DNA from: an uncultured Halocynthiibacter sp.
GTDB taxonomy: Bacteria > Pseudomonadota > Alphaproteobacteria > Rhodobacterales > Rhodobacteraceae
Reading direction: 5' to 3'
Length of the DNA: 64,000 nt
Assembly: GCA_947503035.1 (NCBI GenBank)
Contig: CANNCD010000004.1
Span: 1-64,000, forward strand
Below the pieces are notes generated by a model. That model searched no databases. It saw only the letters and a list, made by a program, of their open reading frames with translations, and was not told the DNA's origin. This document shows positions 18,147-27,993 of this stretch, piece after piece. Position numbers and translations under genes: made by a program. The number at the start of each line of letters is the position of its first letter. Positions within the stretch are counted from its first letter, which is position 1.

Positions 18147-19457
18147 ATGGCTGATCTATTCCAAACTGATACACCCCCAAAAGACACAGGGCCGCGCCCT
18201 CTTGCGGATCGCTTACGCCCCCAGCGTTTGTCCGATGTGATCGGCCAATCACAGGTGCTTGGGGCGGATGCGCCGCTGACTGTGATGCTCGAAAGCGGGA
18301 GCCTGACCTCACTGATCTTCTGGGGCCCTCCTGGTGTGGGCAAGACGACGATCGCGCGCCTGCTTGCGGACGAAACGGAACTGGCCTTTGTCCAGATCAG
18401 CGCAATTTTTACCGGCGTCCCCGATCTCAAGAAGATTTTCGAAGCGGCAAAAATCCGACGTCAGAACGGCAAGGGGACCTTGCTGTTCGTCGACGAGATC
18501 CATCGTTTCAATAAGGCCCAGCAGGACGGCTTCCTTCCTTATATGGAGGACGGAACGATTCTGCTGGTTGGGGCCACGACGGAAAATCCCAGCTTTGAAC
18601 TCAATGCTGCGGTTCTTTCACGGTCGCAGGTGTTGGTGTTGGAGCGGCTGGACGAGGATGAGTTCGAGGCGCTGGCGAAACGTGCCGAGGGTGAGTTGGG
18701 TCGTGATTTGCCGCTGACCCCGGACGCACGGGCGCAGTTGTTTTCGATGGCCGACGGGGACGGGCGCGCTTTGCTGAACCTGATCGAACAGGTGGCTGCG
18801 TGGAGCGTGTCGTCCCCCGTTGATGCGACATCATTGGCCAAACGTTTGATGCGCCGCGCCGCGAAATACGACAAGGGCGGCGAGGAGCACTATAACCTCA
18901 TCTCGGCGCTTCATAAATCTGTGCGCGGCTCCGACCCCGATGCCGCAATTTATTGGTTCGCGCGGATGCTGAAGGGCGGCGAAGACCCGAGATACCTTGC
19001 GAGACGTCTACTGCGTATGGCGGTCGAGGATATCGCCCTTGCCGACCCGAACGCGCAAACCGTCTGTCTTCATGCATGGGAAACCTTCGAACGTCTTGGC
19101 GCACCCGAGGGCGAATTGGCCCTTGCGCAGGCGGTGATCTATCTGGCGCTCGCGCCGAAAACCGCGGCAGGGTACGAGGCGTTCAAAGCAGCCAAAATCA
19201 TGGCCGAAAAAACGGGGTCTGCCCCGCCGCCGAAACACATTCTGAACGCTCCGACCACGTTGATGGCGGACCTTGGGTACGGGGAAGGCTATGCCTATGA
19301 CCACAACGCCGAGGACGGGTTTTCGGGTCAAAATTATTTCCCCGAAGGAATCGCGCGACCCGATCTGTATCAGCCGGTTGAACGCGGATACGAGCGGGAT
19401 TTGAAAAAACGCAAAGAATACTTCGAGAAACTCCGTGCAAAGCGCCAGAACGGTTGA
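18147..19457 (+). CDS. rarA: Replication-associated recombination protein A (RarA/MgsA)
   Basis: RarA is a clamp-loader-like AAA+ ATPase acting at stalled replication forks. The 436-residue protein has Walker A PPGVGKTTIARLL, Walker B FVDEIHRFNKAQQD, and sensor region GATTENPSFELNAAVLSR. The C-terminal domain (ISALHKSVRGSDPDAAIYW, and MAVEDIALADP) is the tetramerisation part of the MgsA family. Length is normal. Confidence 0.95.
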   Translation: MADLFQTDTPPKDTGPRPLADRLRPQRLSDVIGQSQVLGADAPLTVMLESGSLTSLIFWGPPGVGKTTIARLLADETELAFVQISAIFTGVPDLKKIFEAAKIRRQNGKGTLLFVDEIHRFNKAQQDGFLPYMEDGTILLVGATTENPSFELNAAVLSRSQVLVLERLDEDEFEALAKRAEGELGRDLPLTPDARAQLFSMADGDGRALLNLIEQVAAWSVSSPVDATSLAKRLMRRAAKYDKGGEEHYNLISALHKSVRGSDPDAAIYWFARMLKGGEDPRYLARRLLRMAVEDIALADPNAQTVCLHAWETFERLGAPEGELALAQAVIYLALAPKTAAGYEAFKAAKIMAEKTGSAPPPKHILNAPTTLMADLGYGEGYAYDHNAEDGFSGQNYFPEGIARPDLYQPVERGYERDLKKRKEYFEKLRAKRQNG

Positions 19458-19487
19458 CATCCACCGCTAGGAGGGAAAAGAAGCCCA

Positions 19488-19853
19488 ATGACCTTATTAT
19501 ATGTAGCACTCGGTGGCGCACTTGGCGCATCTGGCCGGTATCTTGTTGGGCTTTCGCTCGCATTTCCATTGGGAACCTTGGCGGTAAACGTCATTGGCTC
19601 CTTTGTTATGGGCGTTCTCTATGTCCTCTTGGCGGGCTATGGCGCGGACAAGGGCTATGACCGGTTCATGCCGTTTTTGATGACGGGGATGCTGGGCGGC
19701 TTTACGACGTTTTCCGCGTTTTCATTGGACACGTTTCGTTTGATCGAGAACGGCCAAAATGGGTCGGCGGCGCTGTATTTAACAGGGTCTATTGTGGGGG
19801 CGGTCGGTGCACTTCTCCTTGGGATTATGATCGCGCGGGGGATCTGGGCATGA
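19488..19853 (+). CDS. crcB: Fluoride ion channel CrcB/Fluc
   Basis: CrcB exports fluoride through the inner membrane as a dual-topology dimer. The 121-residue protein has four hydrophobic segments and the signatures GGALGASGRYLVG, GTLAVNVIGSF and GGFTTFSAFSLD. No fluoride riboswitch fits in the 30-base gap after rarA. It overlaps the next gene by four bases. Confidence 0.95.
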   Translation: MTLLYVALGGALGASGRYLVGLSLAFPLGTLAVNVIGSFVMGVLYVLLAGYGADKGYDRFMPFLMTGMLGGFTTFSAFSLDTFRLIENGQNGSAALYLTGSIVGAVGALLLGIMIARGIWA

Positions 19854-20899
19854 GTGGCGTACAACATATCACGGTAAAGGCGGACGACGCGGAACAACGG
19901 CTGGATCGCTGGTTCAAGAAGATGTTCCCGCATATCAACCAAGGCCGCGTTGAAAAACTTTGCCGTAAGGGTGAAATCCGCGTTGATAAGGGCCGTGTAA
20001 AGCCCGCCACCCGTCTTGAGGCAGGTCAGATCATTCGCGTCCCCCCACTGCCCGAGGCGGGCTCTCGCGAAGTTCAGGCCAAGGCCGTGGATCGCGTGAA
20101 CGAGGCGGACACGCAGTTGATGAAGCAAGCGATCCTGTACCGCGATGATCATATCATTGTGTTGAATAAACCCGCCGGTCTTCCGACCCAAGGCGGTAGC
20201 AAACAGACGCGCCACGTCGATGGTCTGTCGGAATGTTTGATGTTTGAACTGGATGAAAAACCGCGCCTTGTGCACCGTTTGGATAAGGACACGTCTGGTA
20301 TCCTTGTGCTTGCGCGGACCCGTTTGGCGGCCAGTGCGTTGACGGCGGCGTTCCGTCACCGTGATACGCGCAAGATCTATTGGGCGGTTGTGGCCGGTGT
20401 GCCAAAGCCGGGCGAGGGCGTGATCAAATACGGTCTGGCCAAGCAGGGCACCCACGGCAAATACGGCGAGGGCGAAAAGATGGTCGCGGTGCACCCGCGC
20501 GATATAGATTCGGTCGCAGGTGCCAAGCGCGCGACCACCGATTACACCACGATCTCTGGCCTTGGCGGCCGCACGTCGTGGGTGGCTATGTCGCCTGTGA
20601 CCGGCCGTACGCACCAGTTGCGCGTGCACATGGCCGAGATTGGTCACCCGATCATTGGTGACGGCAAATACGGTGGCTCTGGCCAGGAAAACCTTGGTGA
20701 TGGCTGGGGCGCACGTTTGGGCGGCGATATCTCAAACAAGCTCCACCTTCATGCGCGCACGCTGACCATTCAGCATCCGCACACCAAACAAAATATGACA
20801 TTCACAGCACCCCTGCCGCCCCACATGGAGCGGACATGGAATTCTCTGGGCTGGGAGCTTCATGAAGCGCCCGAAGACCCATTCGAGAACTTTGGCTAG
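19850..20899 (+). CDS. rluC: RluA-family 23S rRNA pseudouridine synthase (RluC-like)
   Basis: The enzyme converts uridines in 23S rRNA to pseudouridine. The 349-residue protein has an N-terminal S4 RNA-binding domain (LDRWFKKMFPHINQGRVEKL) and the catalytic motif VHRLDKDTSGILVLAR with the conserved aspartate, then a C-terminal GRTHQLRVHMA motif. RluC is the most likely member, but the site specificity is not proven. Coupled to crcB by an ATGA overlap. Confidence 0.88.
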   Translation: MSGVQHITVKADDAEQRLDRWFKKMFPHINQGRVEKLCRKGEIRVDKGRVKPATRLEAGQIIRVPPLPEAGSREVQAKAVDRVNEADTQLMKQAILYRDDHIIVLNKPAGLPTQGGSKQTRHVDGLSECLMFELDEKPRLVHRLDKDTSGILVLARTRLAASALTAAFRHRDTRKIYWAVVAGVPKPGEGVIKYGLAKQGTHGKYGEGEKMVAVHPRDIDSVAGAKRATTDYTTISGLGGRTSWVAMSPVTGRTHQLRVHMAEIGHPIIGDGKYGGSGQENLGDGWGARLGGDISNKLHLHARTLTIQHPHTKQNMTFTAPLPPHMERTWNSLGWELHEAPEDPFENFG

Positions 20900-20926
20900 C
20901 TTGAGCAACAGATAAGGAATAGGTCC

Positions 20927-21637
20927 ATGGCAGATTGGGTCGCAAAGCGGTTTTGGAAAGAAACATCGGTTCACGCCTGTGATGGCGGGTTCTGTGTGCG
21001 CTTGGATGGTCGTGATGTGAAAACGCCTGCCAAGTCTCCGTTGGTCGTCCCGACCCAAACCTTGGCAGACAAAATTGCCGCCGAATGGGACGTGCAGATC
21101 GAAAAGATCGACCCAGCGACCATGCCCTATACCCGTTCTGCGAACGCGGCCATCGATAAGGTGTCTGTGCAGTTCGACGAAGTGTCCGAATTGATCGCGG
21201 CCTATGGTGCGACGGACAATCTGTGCTATCGCGCGACGACGCCGGTTGAATTGATTGCGCGGCAGGCGGAAACATGGGACCCGATTCTTGCTTGGGCCGC
21301 CGAAACATTCGACACACCTTTGAATGTCGGGGCAGGCGTCATGCACATTGCCCAGCCCGAAGACAGCGTCGCGCGCCTTCGTGATTTGACCCGCGCACTT
21401 GACCCGTTCGCACTTACAGCGTTTCACGATCTAGTAAGTATGACCGGCTCGCTTGTTCTTGGTTTGGCGGTTCTTCATGATTACGCTGACGTTGACACAT
21501 TGTGGCACGCCTCACGCGTGGATGAGCAGTGGCAAGAGGATCAGTGGGGCGAAGATGACGAGGCAACAGAGGTCGCAAATCTCAAACGCGAATCCTTTTT
21601 GCACGCTGCCAACTTCTATCTTGAGTCTAAAAGTTAG
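20927..21637 (+). CDS. ATP12-family F1-ATPase assembly chaperone
   Basis: ATP12 proteins bind the ATP synthase alpha subunit during F1 assembly; among bacteria they are typical of alphaproteobacteria. The 236-residue protein has the family pattern RFWKETSV, VRLDGRDVKTPAK, AAEWDAQ-like AAEWDVQ and the YRATTPVELIARQ segment. AAGGAATAGG precedes the ATG. It is probably cotranscribed with the rRNA pseudouridine synthase upstream. Confidence 0.92.
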   Translation: MADWVAKRFWKETSVHACDGGFCVRLDGRDVKTPAKSPLVVPTQTLADKIAAEWDVQIEKIDPATMPYTRSANAAIDKVSVQFDEVSELIAAYGATDNLCYRATTPVELIARQAETWDPILAWAAETFDTPLNVGAGVMHIAQPEDSVARLRDLTRALDPFALTAFHDLVSMTGSLVLGLAVLHDYADVDTLWHASRVDEQWQEDQWGEDDEATEVANLKRESFLHAANFYLESKS

Positions 21638-21846
21638 AATAAATGTGCGCAAAACCTAAGTTTCGAACACATTTCATTCAATTATATAAAATCCCCTAAG
21701 CGAACCCCTGTATAGACTTGACCTCTTGGATAAAAAAGTTTCAGCTGACCATAGTTGGCGAAACTTGTTTTTGTCTTCTACCTAAATTCGGTCGAAAAGA
21801 CCAATAACTGCCCGATCAACGGGCGGACACTCAGGAAGAGGTTACT

Positions 21847-22863
21847 ATGAAAAAATCCGTATTATTTGGCGCAATGACTGTCGCCACGCTGGCTGGTGGT
21901 GTTGTTTCTGCTGGTACGCTGGACGATGTTAAAGCACGCGGCAAACTGAACTGTGGCGTGAACACTGGCCTTGCTGGTTTCTCTGCGCCAGACGCGAATG
22001 GCGTATGGGTTGGATTCGACGTTGACGTATGTCGCGCGGTTGCTGCGGCGACCCTTGGCGACCCAATGGCCGTTGAATTCGTTCCGCTATCCACAAAAAC
22101 ACGTTTCACAGCGCTTGCCGCTGGCGAAGTTGACATGCTGTCCCGCGTGACAACATGGACATTCTCCCGCGACGTCGATCTTAAATTCGAATTCGTTGGC
22201 GTGAACTACTATGACGGTCAGGGCTTCTTGGTCCCAACTGCTCTTGGTGTGACTTCCGCGAAAGAGCTAGACGGCGCGACTGTATGTATCCAAACTGGTA
22301 CAACAACCGAGCTTAACCTAGCTGATTACTTCCGCACAAACGGCATCACATATGAGCCAGTGCCAATCGAAACAAACGCAGAAGCTCAGGCTCTTTACCT
22401 ATCCGGTTCTTGCGATGTTTACACAACTGACGCCTCCGCGCTTGCTGCGCAGCGTGCGACATTTGAAACACCAGGCGACCACGTTGTTCTTCCAGAAATC
22501 GTATCAAAAGAGCCACTCGGCCCGCTTGTACGTCATGGCGATCACCAGTGGGGCGACGTTGTACGTTGGTCTTACAACGCAATGGTTGCAGCCGAAGAGC
22601 TTGGCGTGACATCTGAAAACGTTGCTGATCTTGCGACTGGCACAGACAACCCAGAAGTAAACCGTCTTCTTGGTTCCGAGGGTAGCCTTGGCGAAATGCT
22701 CGGCCTAGAAGCTGACTGGGCTGCGAAAGTTATCGCATCCGTTGGTAACTACGGCGAAGCATTCGACCGCAACATTGGTGCAGGTTCCGAAATCGGCATC
22801 GCACGCGGTCTGAACGCACTATGGACTGATGGTGGTCTTCAGTACTCACCACCCTTCCGCTAG
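21847..22863 (+). CDS. aapJ: General L-amino acid ABC transporter, periplasmic binding protein
   Basis: AapJ binds a broad range of L-amino acids in the periplasm for the AapQMP transporter. The 338-residue protein has a signal peptide (to about residue 23), then LDDVKARGKLNCGVNTGLAG and WVGFDVDVCRAVAAATLGD, typical of the AapJ/BztA family. GGAAGAGG precedes the ATG. The 209-base upstream gap is AT-rich with a spaced inverted repeat (AAGTTTC at 21736, GAAACTT at 21760). A hairpin separates it from aapQ. Confidence 0.95.
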   Translation: MKKSVLFGAMTVATLAGGVVSAGTLDDVKARGKLNCGVNTGLAGFSAPDANGVWVGFDVDVCRAVAAATLGDPMAVEFVPLSTKTRFTALAAGEVDMLSRVTTWTFSRDVDLKFEFVGVNYYDGQGFLVPTALGVTSAKELDGATVCIQTGTTTELNLADYFRTNGITYEPVPIETNAEAQALYLSGSCDVYTTDASALAAQRATFETPGDHVVLPEIVSKEPLGPLVRHGDHQWGDVVRWSYNAMVAAEELGVTSENVADLATGTDNPEVNRLLGSEGSLGEMLGLEADWAAKVIASVGNYGEAFDRNIGAGSEIGIARGLNALWTDGGLQYSPPFR

Positions 22864-22874
22864 GATCTAATCTC

Positions 22875-22900
22875 AAGGGCGCGGTTGTTTCCGCGCCCTT
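22875..22900 (+). terminator. Hairpin between aapJ and aapQ
   Basis: A perfect 10-bp stem (22875-22884 with 22891-22900) with a TTGTTT loop and a short T-containing tail lies 12 bases after the aapJ stop. Partial termination or 3'-end protection here would give more binding protein than membrane subunits. Confidence 0.75.
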
Positions 22901-22986
22901 ATTCTATCTTGAAACAACATCGATCACTAAAGATGAGCACCGGACAAACCGGGCCGAATACTGTGATCGAAGACGGGGATGTCTAC

Positions 22987-24255
22987 ATGACAACGCTAAC
23001 CGACCCTCCAAGGGAGTCGTTTCGGCTATCTATGCTGATTTACGACACACGCTATCGCTCCATCACCATCCAAGTTATTGCTCTTTTGGCCTTTTTGGCG
23101 ATGTGTGTGTGGCTCATTACAAACACTCTGACAAACCTAGAAAGCCGTGACCTCGAGCTTGGTCTTGCCTTCTTCTCTGAGCCAGCTGGCTATGATATTA
23201 ACCAACGTCTTATTGAATATGATTCACAGGACACACACCTTCGTGCCGCATTTGTCGGTATTCTGAACACGCTTTTGGTGGCTTTCCTGGGCTGTATCAC
23301 TGCGACTGTTCTGGGTGTGGTTATCGGCGTTCTGCGCCTGTCTAAGAACTGGCTCGTCGCCCGTTTGATGACGGTCTATGTTGAAATGTTCCGGAACGTT
23401 CCGGTTCTTCTATGGATCGTGTTCGCACTGGCGATCATCAGTGAAACCCTACCGCAACCACGTGATTTCCGCGGCGAAGATGCGATTGCATCGATGAACC
23501 TGTTTGATTCCATCGCGATCACTGCGCGTGGCTTTTACATCCCAGAGGCCCTGTTTACCCGTTCGCTTGGCGACATTCACCTTTTCGGTGACTCAAGCAT
23601 GCGCTTCGACATCAGTCTTGATCTTCTCGCGTTCTTGGCCGTTCTCTTTGCCGGACTATTCACATCGAAGTTGATCAAAAAACGCGCTGATGCGATCCAA
23701 GAGGCAACCGGTGCACGTCCAACCACTTGGTGGCAGCGCATCTTGGTTGTTGCGGGTCCTGTGTTGATCCTGTTGTTCGCGCTTGGTTTCTACCTCGGCA
23801 TGCCAGAACTCAAAGGCTTTAACTTCAGCGGTGGTACGTTCATGCGTAACTCACTGATCGCACTTTGGTTGGCTCTGTCGCTTTATACGGCTGCCTTTAT
23901 CGCCGAGAACGTACGTGCAGGTATCCTTGCGGTATCCAAAGGCCAGTCCGAGGCTGCAGCGGCGCTTGGTCTCTCCTCTGGTCGCACCATGAGCCTTGTG
24001 GTTCTGCCGCAGGCGCTTCGCATCATCATCCCACCATTGATTTCTCAGTACCTTAACATCACCAAGAACTCGTCCTTGGCGATTGCTGTGGGTTACATGG
24101 ATTTGACAGGTACCCTGATGGGCATCACGCAAAACCAAACCGGTAAAGCGCTGGAAACGGTTCTTCTCGGTATGATGATCTATCTCATGGTTTCATTGTC
24201 CATTTCCGCGGCGATGAACTGGTACAACGAATCTGTTAAGCTGAAGGAGCGCTAG
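22987..24255 (+). CDS. aapQ: General L-amino acid ABC transporter, permease AapQ
   Basis: AapQ is one of the two membrane subunits of the Aap/Bzt transporter. The 422-residue protein has about eight hydrophobic segments and the inner-membrane ABC signature near the C-terminus (LAVSKGQSEAAAALGLSSGR). ATG 22987 after a GGGGA site is used; the frame is open from 22885 inside the hairpin and an ATG at 22933 is a weaker choice. aapM follows after one base. Confidence 0.93.
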   Translation: MTTLTDPPRESFRLSMLIYDTRYRSITIQVIALLAFLAMCVWLITNTLTNLESRDLELGLAFFSEPAGYDINQRLIEYDSQDTHLRAAFVGILNTLLVAFLGCITATVLGVVIGVLRLSKNWLVARLMTVYVEMFRNVPVLLWIVFALAIISETLPQPRDFRGEDAIASMNLFDSIAITARGFYIPEALFTRSLGDIHLFGDSSMRFDISLDLLAFLAVLFAGLFTSKLIKKRADAIQEATGARPTTWWQRILVVAGPVLILLFALGFYLGMPELKGFNFSGGTFMRNSLIALWLALSLYTAAFIAENVRAGILAVSKGQSEAAAALGLSSGRTMSLVVLPQALRIIIPPLISQYLNITKNSSLAIAVGYMDLTGTLMGITQNQTGKALETVLLGMMIYLMVSLSISAAMNWYNESVKLKER

Positions 24256-24256
24256 A

Positions 24257-25558
24257 ATGTCTGATAAAATTTCTTTTGTGCGCACTGAGATGCTCGAACA
24301 AAAGGCGCCGCCCGCGTCGACGACTGGTTTTGTCGGCTGGGCACGTGCCAACCTGTTCAATGGCATCGGTAACTCTGTCCTGACGCTTTTGTCGATCTAC
24401 TGCGTCTACTATGTCCTGTCTGGTCTTATCCCTTGGTTGGTAAGCCCGACGTGGAAGGCGGAATCCCTTACTCAATGTCGTGAAATGATCGCGGCGGCCG
24501 GTAAACATGGCCACCTTGCCTGCTGGGGCGTTGTTCGTGAACGCTTTATCCAGCTGTTGTTTGGGTTCTATCCACCCGAGGGCTACTGGCGCGTGATCTT
24601 GGCCTTGGTCATTGTCGGCGCGGGTCTTGCACCTGTTCTGTTTGACAAGGCACCTCGCAAGCTTCTGATCGTGACGGCATTGTTCCCATTCATCGTTCCG
24701 TTCCTTCTTTGGGGTGGTCTGATCTGGCCATATGTCGGCGTTCTGCTTGGCTTTGTTGTGGGCTATTTTGTGCTCAAATATGCTGCTGATGCACTTGGTG
24801 ACCTTTTAGCACTGATTGCGGGTGTGGTGTCCGCCTTTGTTTGGTGGATCTTCCTGTCTGGCCCGATCATGGGTGCCATCGGAAGCGTCCTTCCGATCGG
24901 TCTTGAGTTCGTTGAAAGCCGTTCGTTTGGTGGCTTGATGCTGGCGCTTACCATTGGTTTGACCGCGATCTTGGGCTCCTTGCCATTGGGTATCGTCCTC
25001 GCGCTTGGCCGTCAGTCCGACCTGTTGATCGTTAAGGCCTTGTGCGTAGGGTTCATCGAATTCATCCGCGGCGTGCCATTGATCACCTTGCTGTTTGTTG
25101 CGTCTACGCTGTTGAACATCTTCCTGCCACCTAGCATGGAATTTGACATCATCGTTCGCGTGATCATCATGGTGACCCTATTCTCGGCTGCCTATATGGC
25201 CGAGGTGGTTCGCGGTGGCCTTGCTGCTCTTCCAAAGGGTCAATACGAAGCCGCAGATGCGCTTGGTCTTGATTACTGGAAAGCCCAGCGTTTGATCATC
25301 ATGCCGCAGGCGCTTAAAATTTCGATCCCTGGGATCGTGTCCACATTTATCGGGGTGTTCAAAGACACCACCTTGGTTTCCGTGATTGGCCTTTTGGACC
25401 CGTTGGGTCTGTCCAACGCCATCCGCGCCGACCAAGCCTGGAACGGTATCGTATGGGAGCTGTACGGCCTCATCGGTGTATTGTTCTTTGTCTTCTGTTT
25501 CTCGATGTCCCGTTATTCCATGTACTTGGAGCGCAAGCTTCAAACTGGCCACAAGTAA
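24257..25558 (+). CDS. aapM: General L-amino acid ABC transporter, permease AapM
   Basis: AapM is the second permease subunit. The 433-residue protein has several hydrophobic segments and the EAA-loop signature GLAALPKGQYEAADALGLDY that contacts the ATPase. An AAGGAG site overlaps the end of aapQ. aapP follows 11 bases later. Confidence 0.94.
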   Translation: MSDKISFVRTEMLEQKAPPASTTGFVGWARANLFNGIGNSVLTLLSIYCVYYVLSGLIPWLVSPTWKAESLTQCREMIAAAGKHGHLACWGVVRERFIQLLFGFYPPEGYWRVILALVIVGAGLAPVLFDKAPRKLLIVTALFPFIVPFLLWGGLIWPYVGVLLGFVVGYFVLKYAADALGDLLALIAGVVSAFVWWIFLSGPIMGAIGSVLPIGLEFVESRSFGGLMLALTIGLTAILGSLPLGIVLALGRQSDLLIVKALCVGFIEFIRGVPLITLLFVASTLLNIFLPPSMEFDIIVRVIIMVTLFSAAYMAEVVRGGLAALPKGQYEAADALGLDYWKAQRLIIMPQALKISIPGIVSTFIGVFKDTTLVSVIGLLDPLGLSNAIRADQAWNGIVWELYGLIGVLFFVFCFSMSRYSMYLERKLQTGHK

Positions 25559-25569
25559 GGAGTTCTTAA

Positions 25570-26358
25570 ATGTCTGAACTATCCGAACGCACTATTGATC
25601 GCTCTAACATGCAAGTCTCTGATGAGGTTGCGATCCAAATCAATCAAATGAACAAATGGTACGGCCAGTTTCACGTTCTGCGTGACATTGACCTGACCGT
25701 TCAACGCGGCGAACGCATCGTTATCGCGGGCCCATCCGGTTCCGGTAAATCGACGCTTATCCGTTGTATCAACCGCCTTGAGGAACACCAGCAGGGTCAG
25801 ATTATCGTTGATGGGACTGAGCTTACCTCAGACCTGAAGAACATCGATAAGATCCGGTCCGAGGTTGGCATGTGTTTCCAACACTTCAATCTGTTCCCTC
25901 ACTTGACCATTCTGGAAAACTGTACGCTGGCTCCGATCTGGGTGCGTAACACCCCCAAGAAAGAAGCCGAAGAGATCGCGATGCACTTCCTTGAGAAGGT
26001 TAAGATCCCCGAGCAGGCGAACAAGTACCCAGGCATGTTGTCCGGTGGTCAGCAGCAACGTGTGGCCATTGCGCGCTCGCTTTGCATGAAGCCACGCATC
26101 ATGCTGTTCGATGAGCCGACATCGGCGCTTGACCCTGAGATGATCAAAGAGGTTCTCGACACTATGATCGAGCTTGCTGAAGAAGGCATGACAATGCTCT
26201 GCGTGACGCACGAGATGGGCTTTGCCCGCGAAGTTGCGAACCGCGTGATCTTTATGGATGCGGGTCAAATTGTGGAACAGAACGAACCAGAAGAGTTCTT
26301 CAACAACCCACAATCCGAGCGGACCAAATTGTTCCTTTCACAGATCCTCGGCCACTAA
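25570..26358 (+). CDS. aapP: General L-amino acid ABC transporter, ATPase AapP
   Basis: AapP hydrolyses ATP to drive amino acid import. The 262-residue protein shows Walker [14 protein letters not shown], the ABC signature [15 protein letters not shown], Walker [15 protein letters not shown] and the H-loop [14 protein letters not shown] precedes the ATG; a later in-frame ATG (MQVSDEVA) is possible. Last gene of the aap operon; a terminator follows. Confidence 0.95.
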   Translation: MSELSERTIDRSNMQVSDEVAIQINQMNKWYGQFHVLRDIDLTVQRGERIVIAGPSGSGKSTLIRCINRLEEHQQGQIIVDGTELTSDLKNIDKIRSEVGMCFQHFNLFPHLTILENCTLAPIWVRNTPKKEAEEIAMHFLEKVKIPEQANKYPGMLSGGQQQRVAIARSLCMKPRIMLFDEPTSALDPEMIKEVLDTMIELAEEGMTMLCVTHEMGFAREVANRVIFMDAGQIVEQNEPEEFFNNPQSERTKLFLSQILGH

Positions 26359-26380
26359 CTCCCGAGACAAGACAAAAAGA

Positions 26381-26409
26381 AAGCCCCTGCCAATCGGCGG
26401 GGGCTTTTG
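26381..26409. terminator. Bidirectional terminator between aapP and argB
   Basis: An 11-bp stem (26381-26391 with 26396-26406) with an AATC loop runs into TTTT on the forward strand; on the reverse strand the same stem is followed by CTTTTTG. It serves both convergent transcripts. Confidence 0.85.
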
Positions 26410-26434
26410 CGTTTCTGGGTCGTATGATGGGTTG

Positions 26435-27301
26435 CTAGCCCTGACGGATAATCGAACCTGCACCGTGTTCGGTGAACAGCTCAAGCAGGCAGGCGTTTGG
26501 CGCGCGACCATCAAGGATAACCGCGGCACGTACACCGTTTTTGACGGCTGTGACGGCGGTTTCCGTTTTCGGGATCATGCCACCGGCCACGACACCGTCG
26601 CGGGTCAGTTGTTCGATATGGCCCACAGTCAGCTCTGTGACGACCTCTCCAGAGGCATCTTTCACACCGGACACATCGGTCAGCAAAAGCAGGCGATCGG
26701 CGTTAAGAGCCGCAGCCACGGCGCCTGCGGCCGTATCACCGTTGATGTTGAACGTTTCGCCATCGCGACCCGTGCCAATCGGTGCAACAACAGGGATAAT
26801 CCCCGAGCTGTGCATTTGGTGGATCACGTCTGGCGTCACCTCAACCGGATCACCGACAAATCCAAGAGCAGGGTTGGCAGGGTCGCAGACGATCATGTTG
26901 GCGTCTTTGCCGGACATACCAACGGCACGGCCCCCTTGGGAATTGATTGCCTGAACGATCCGCTTGTTGACGCGGCCAGACAGAACCATTTCAACGACTT
27001 CGATGGTCGCCGCGTCGGTGACACGTTTGCCGTCAACGAATGAGGACTCGATGTTAAGTTTTTCGAGCATCTCGTTGATCATTGGGCCACCACCGTGAAC
27101 GATCACAGGGTTTACGCCGACCTGCTGCATCAACACGATATCACGGGCAAAACTCTCCATTGCTTCGTCCGAGCCCATGGCATGGCCACCGAATTTGATG
27201 ACGACAATGGCGCCATCGTAGCGTTGAAGATAGGGGAGCGCCTGTGACAGCGTCCGAGCAGTGGCAATCCAATCGCGGTTCATAATATCTTGTTTCTTCA
27301 T
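26435..27301 (-). CDS. argB: Acetylglutamate kinase
   Basis: ArgB phosphorylates N-acetyl-L-glutamate in arginine biosynthesis. The 288-residue protein has [25 protein letters not shown], the [14 protein letters not shown] nucleotide-binding segment and [13 protein letters not shown] 27301 is preferred (GAGGG site 6-10 bases upstream) over the longer open frame; ATG at 27283 is possible. It lies downstream of engB in the reverse-strand block. Confidence 0.95.
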   Translation of the reverse strand: MKKQDIMNRDWIATARTLSQALPYLQRYDGAIVVIKFGGHAMGSDEAMESFARDIVLMQQVGVNPVIVHGGGPMINEMLEKLNIESSFVDGKRVTDAATIEVVEMVLSGRVNKRIVQAINSQGGRAVGMSGKDANMIVCDPANPALGFVGDPVEVTPDVIHQMHSSGIIPVVAPIGTGRDGETFNINGDTAAGAVAAALNADRLLLLTDVSGVKDASGEVVTELTVGHIEQLTRDGVVAGGMIPKTETAVTAVKNGVRAAVILDGRAPNACLLELFTEHGAGSIIRQG

Positions 27302-27342
27302 CTGGTCCCTCGTGGACACGGGTTGTAAGGCAAGAGGCGGCG

Positions 27343-27993
27343 TTAAACCAGCCCGTTGATGATGGCGCGGAGCGTCGGGATGCCCCAACCCTTTTCTGAA
27401 CTGGTGACGACCAACTCAGGATAGGCCGCTGGGTGTTTCTGAAGAGCTGCGCGAACTTGGTTGATCACCTTTTCACGCTCGACCTCTTTGACCTTGTCGG
27501 CCTTGGTCAGAACCACCTGAAAAGTGACGGCAGATTTGTCCAGACGGGACATGATCTCTTCGTCTACGGCTTTGACGCCGTGGCGGCTATCGATCAACAC
27601 AAATGCGCGGCGAAGGGTCTGGCGACCGGACAGATAGGCCTTGAGCAAACGCTGCCATTTCTCAACGATCTTCAGCGGCGCATTGGCATAGCCATAGCCG
27701 GGAAGATCGACGAGATAGTGCGCGTCCTTGACCGTGAAAAAATTGATTTCCTGCGTGCGGCCAGGGGTGTTGGACGCGCGGGCAAGCCCTTTGCGACCAG
27801 TTAGGGCGTTGATCAGGCTTGATTTGCCGACGTTGGAGCGACCGGCAAAGCATACCTCAAGCCGGTCTGCTGGCGGCATGCCGTCCATTGCAACGACCCC
27901 CTTGAGAAAGTCGGTCTCCCCTGCAAATAGAAGGCGCCCTTGCTCGGCAGTGTGCGCGTCGGGCTCTTCGACGATGTTAAACGGGGTCTGCAT
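27343..27993 (-). CDS. engB: Ribosome-biogenesis GTPase EngB/YsxC/YihA
   Basis: This essential GTPase acts in 50S assembly. The 216-residue protein has the G1 loop [17 protein letters not shown], a G3 motif DLPGYGYA, G4 TKADK and G5 [11 protein letters not shown] 27993 follows a GGAG site eight bases away and overlaps the preceding MOSC gene's TAA. Confidence 0.95.
   Translation of the reverse strand: MQTPFNIVEEPDAHTAEQGRLLFAGETDFLKGVVAMDGMPPADRLEVCFAGRSNVGKSSLINALTGRKGLARASNTPGRTQEINFFTVKDAHYLVDLPGYGYANAPLKIVEKWQRLLKAYLSGRQTLRRAFVLIDSRHGVKAVDEEIMSRLDKSAVTFQVVLTKADKVKEVEREKVINQVRAALQKHPAAYPELVVTSSEKGWGIPTLRAIINGLV

Noticed and set aside
19458-19487. Fluoride riboswitch ahead of crcB
   Set aside because: Only 30 bases separate rarA and crcB, too few for the known aptamer.
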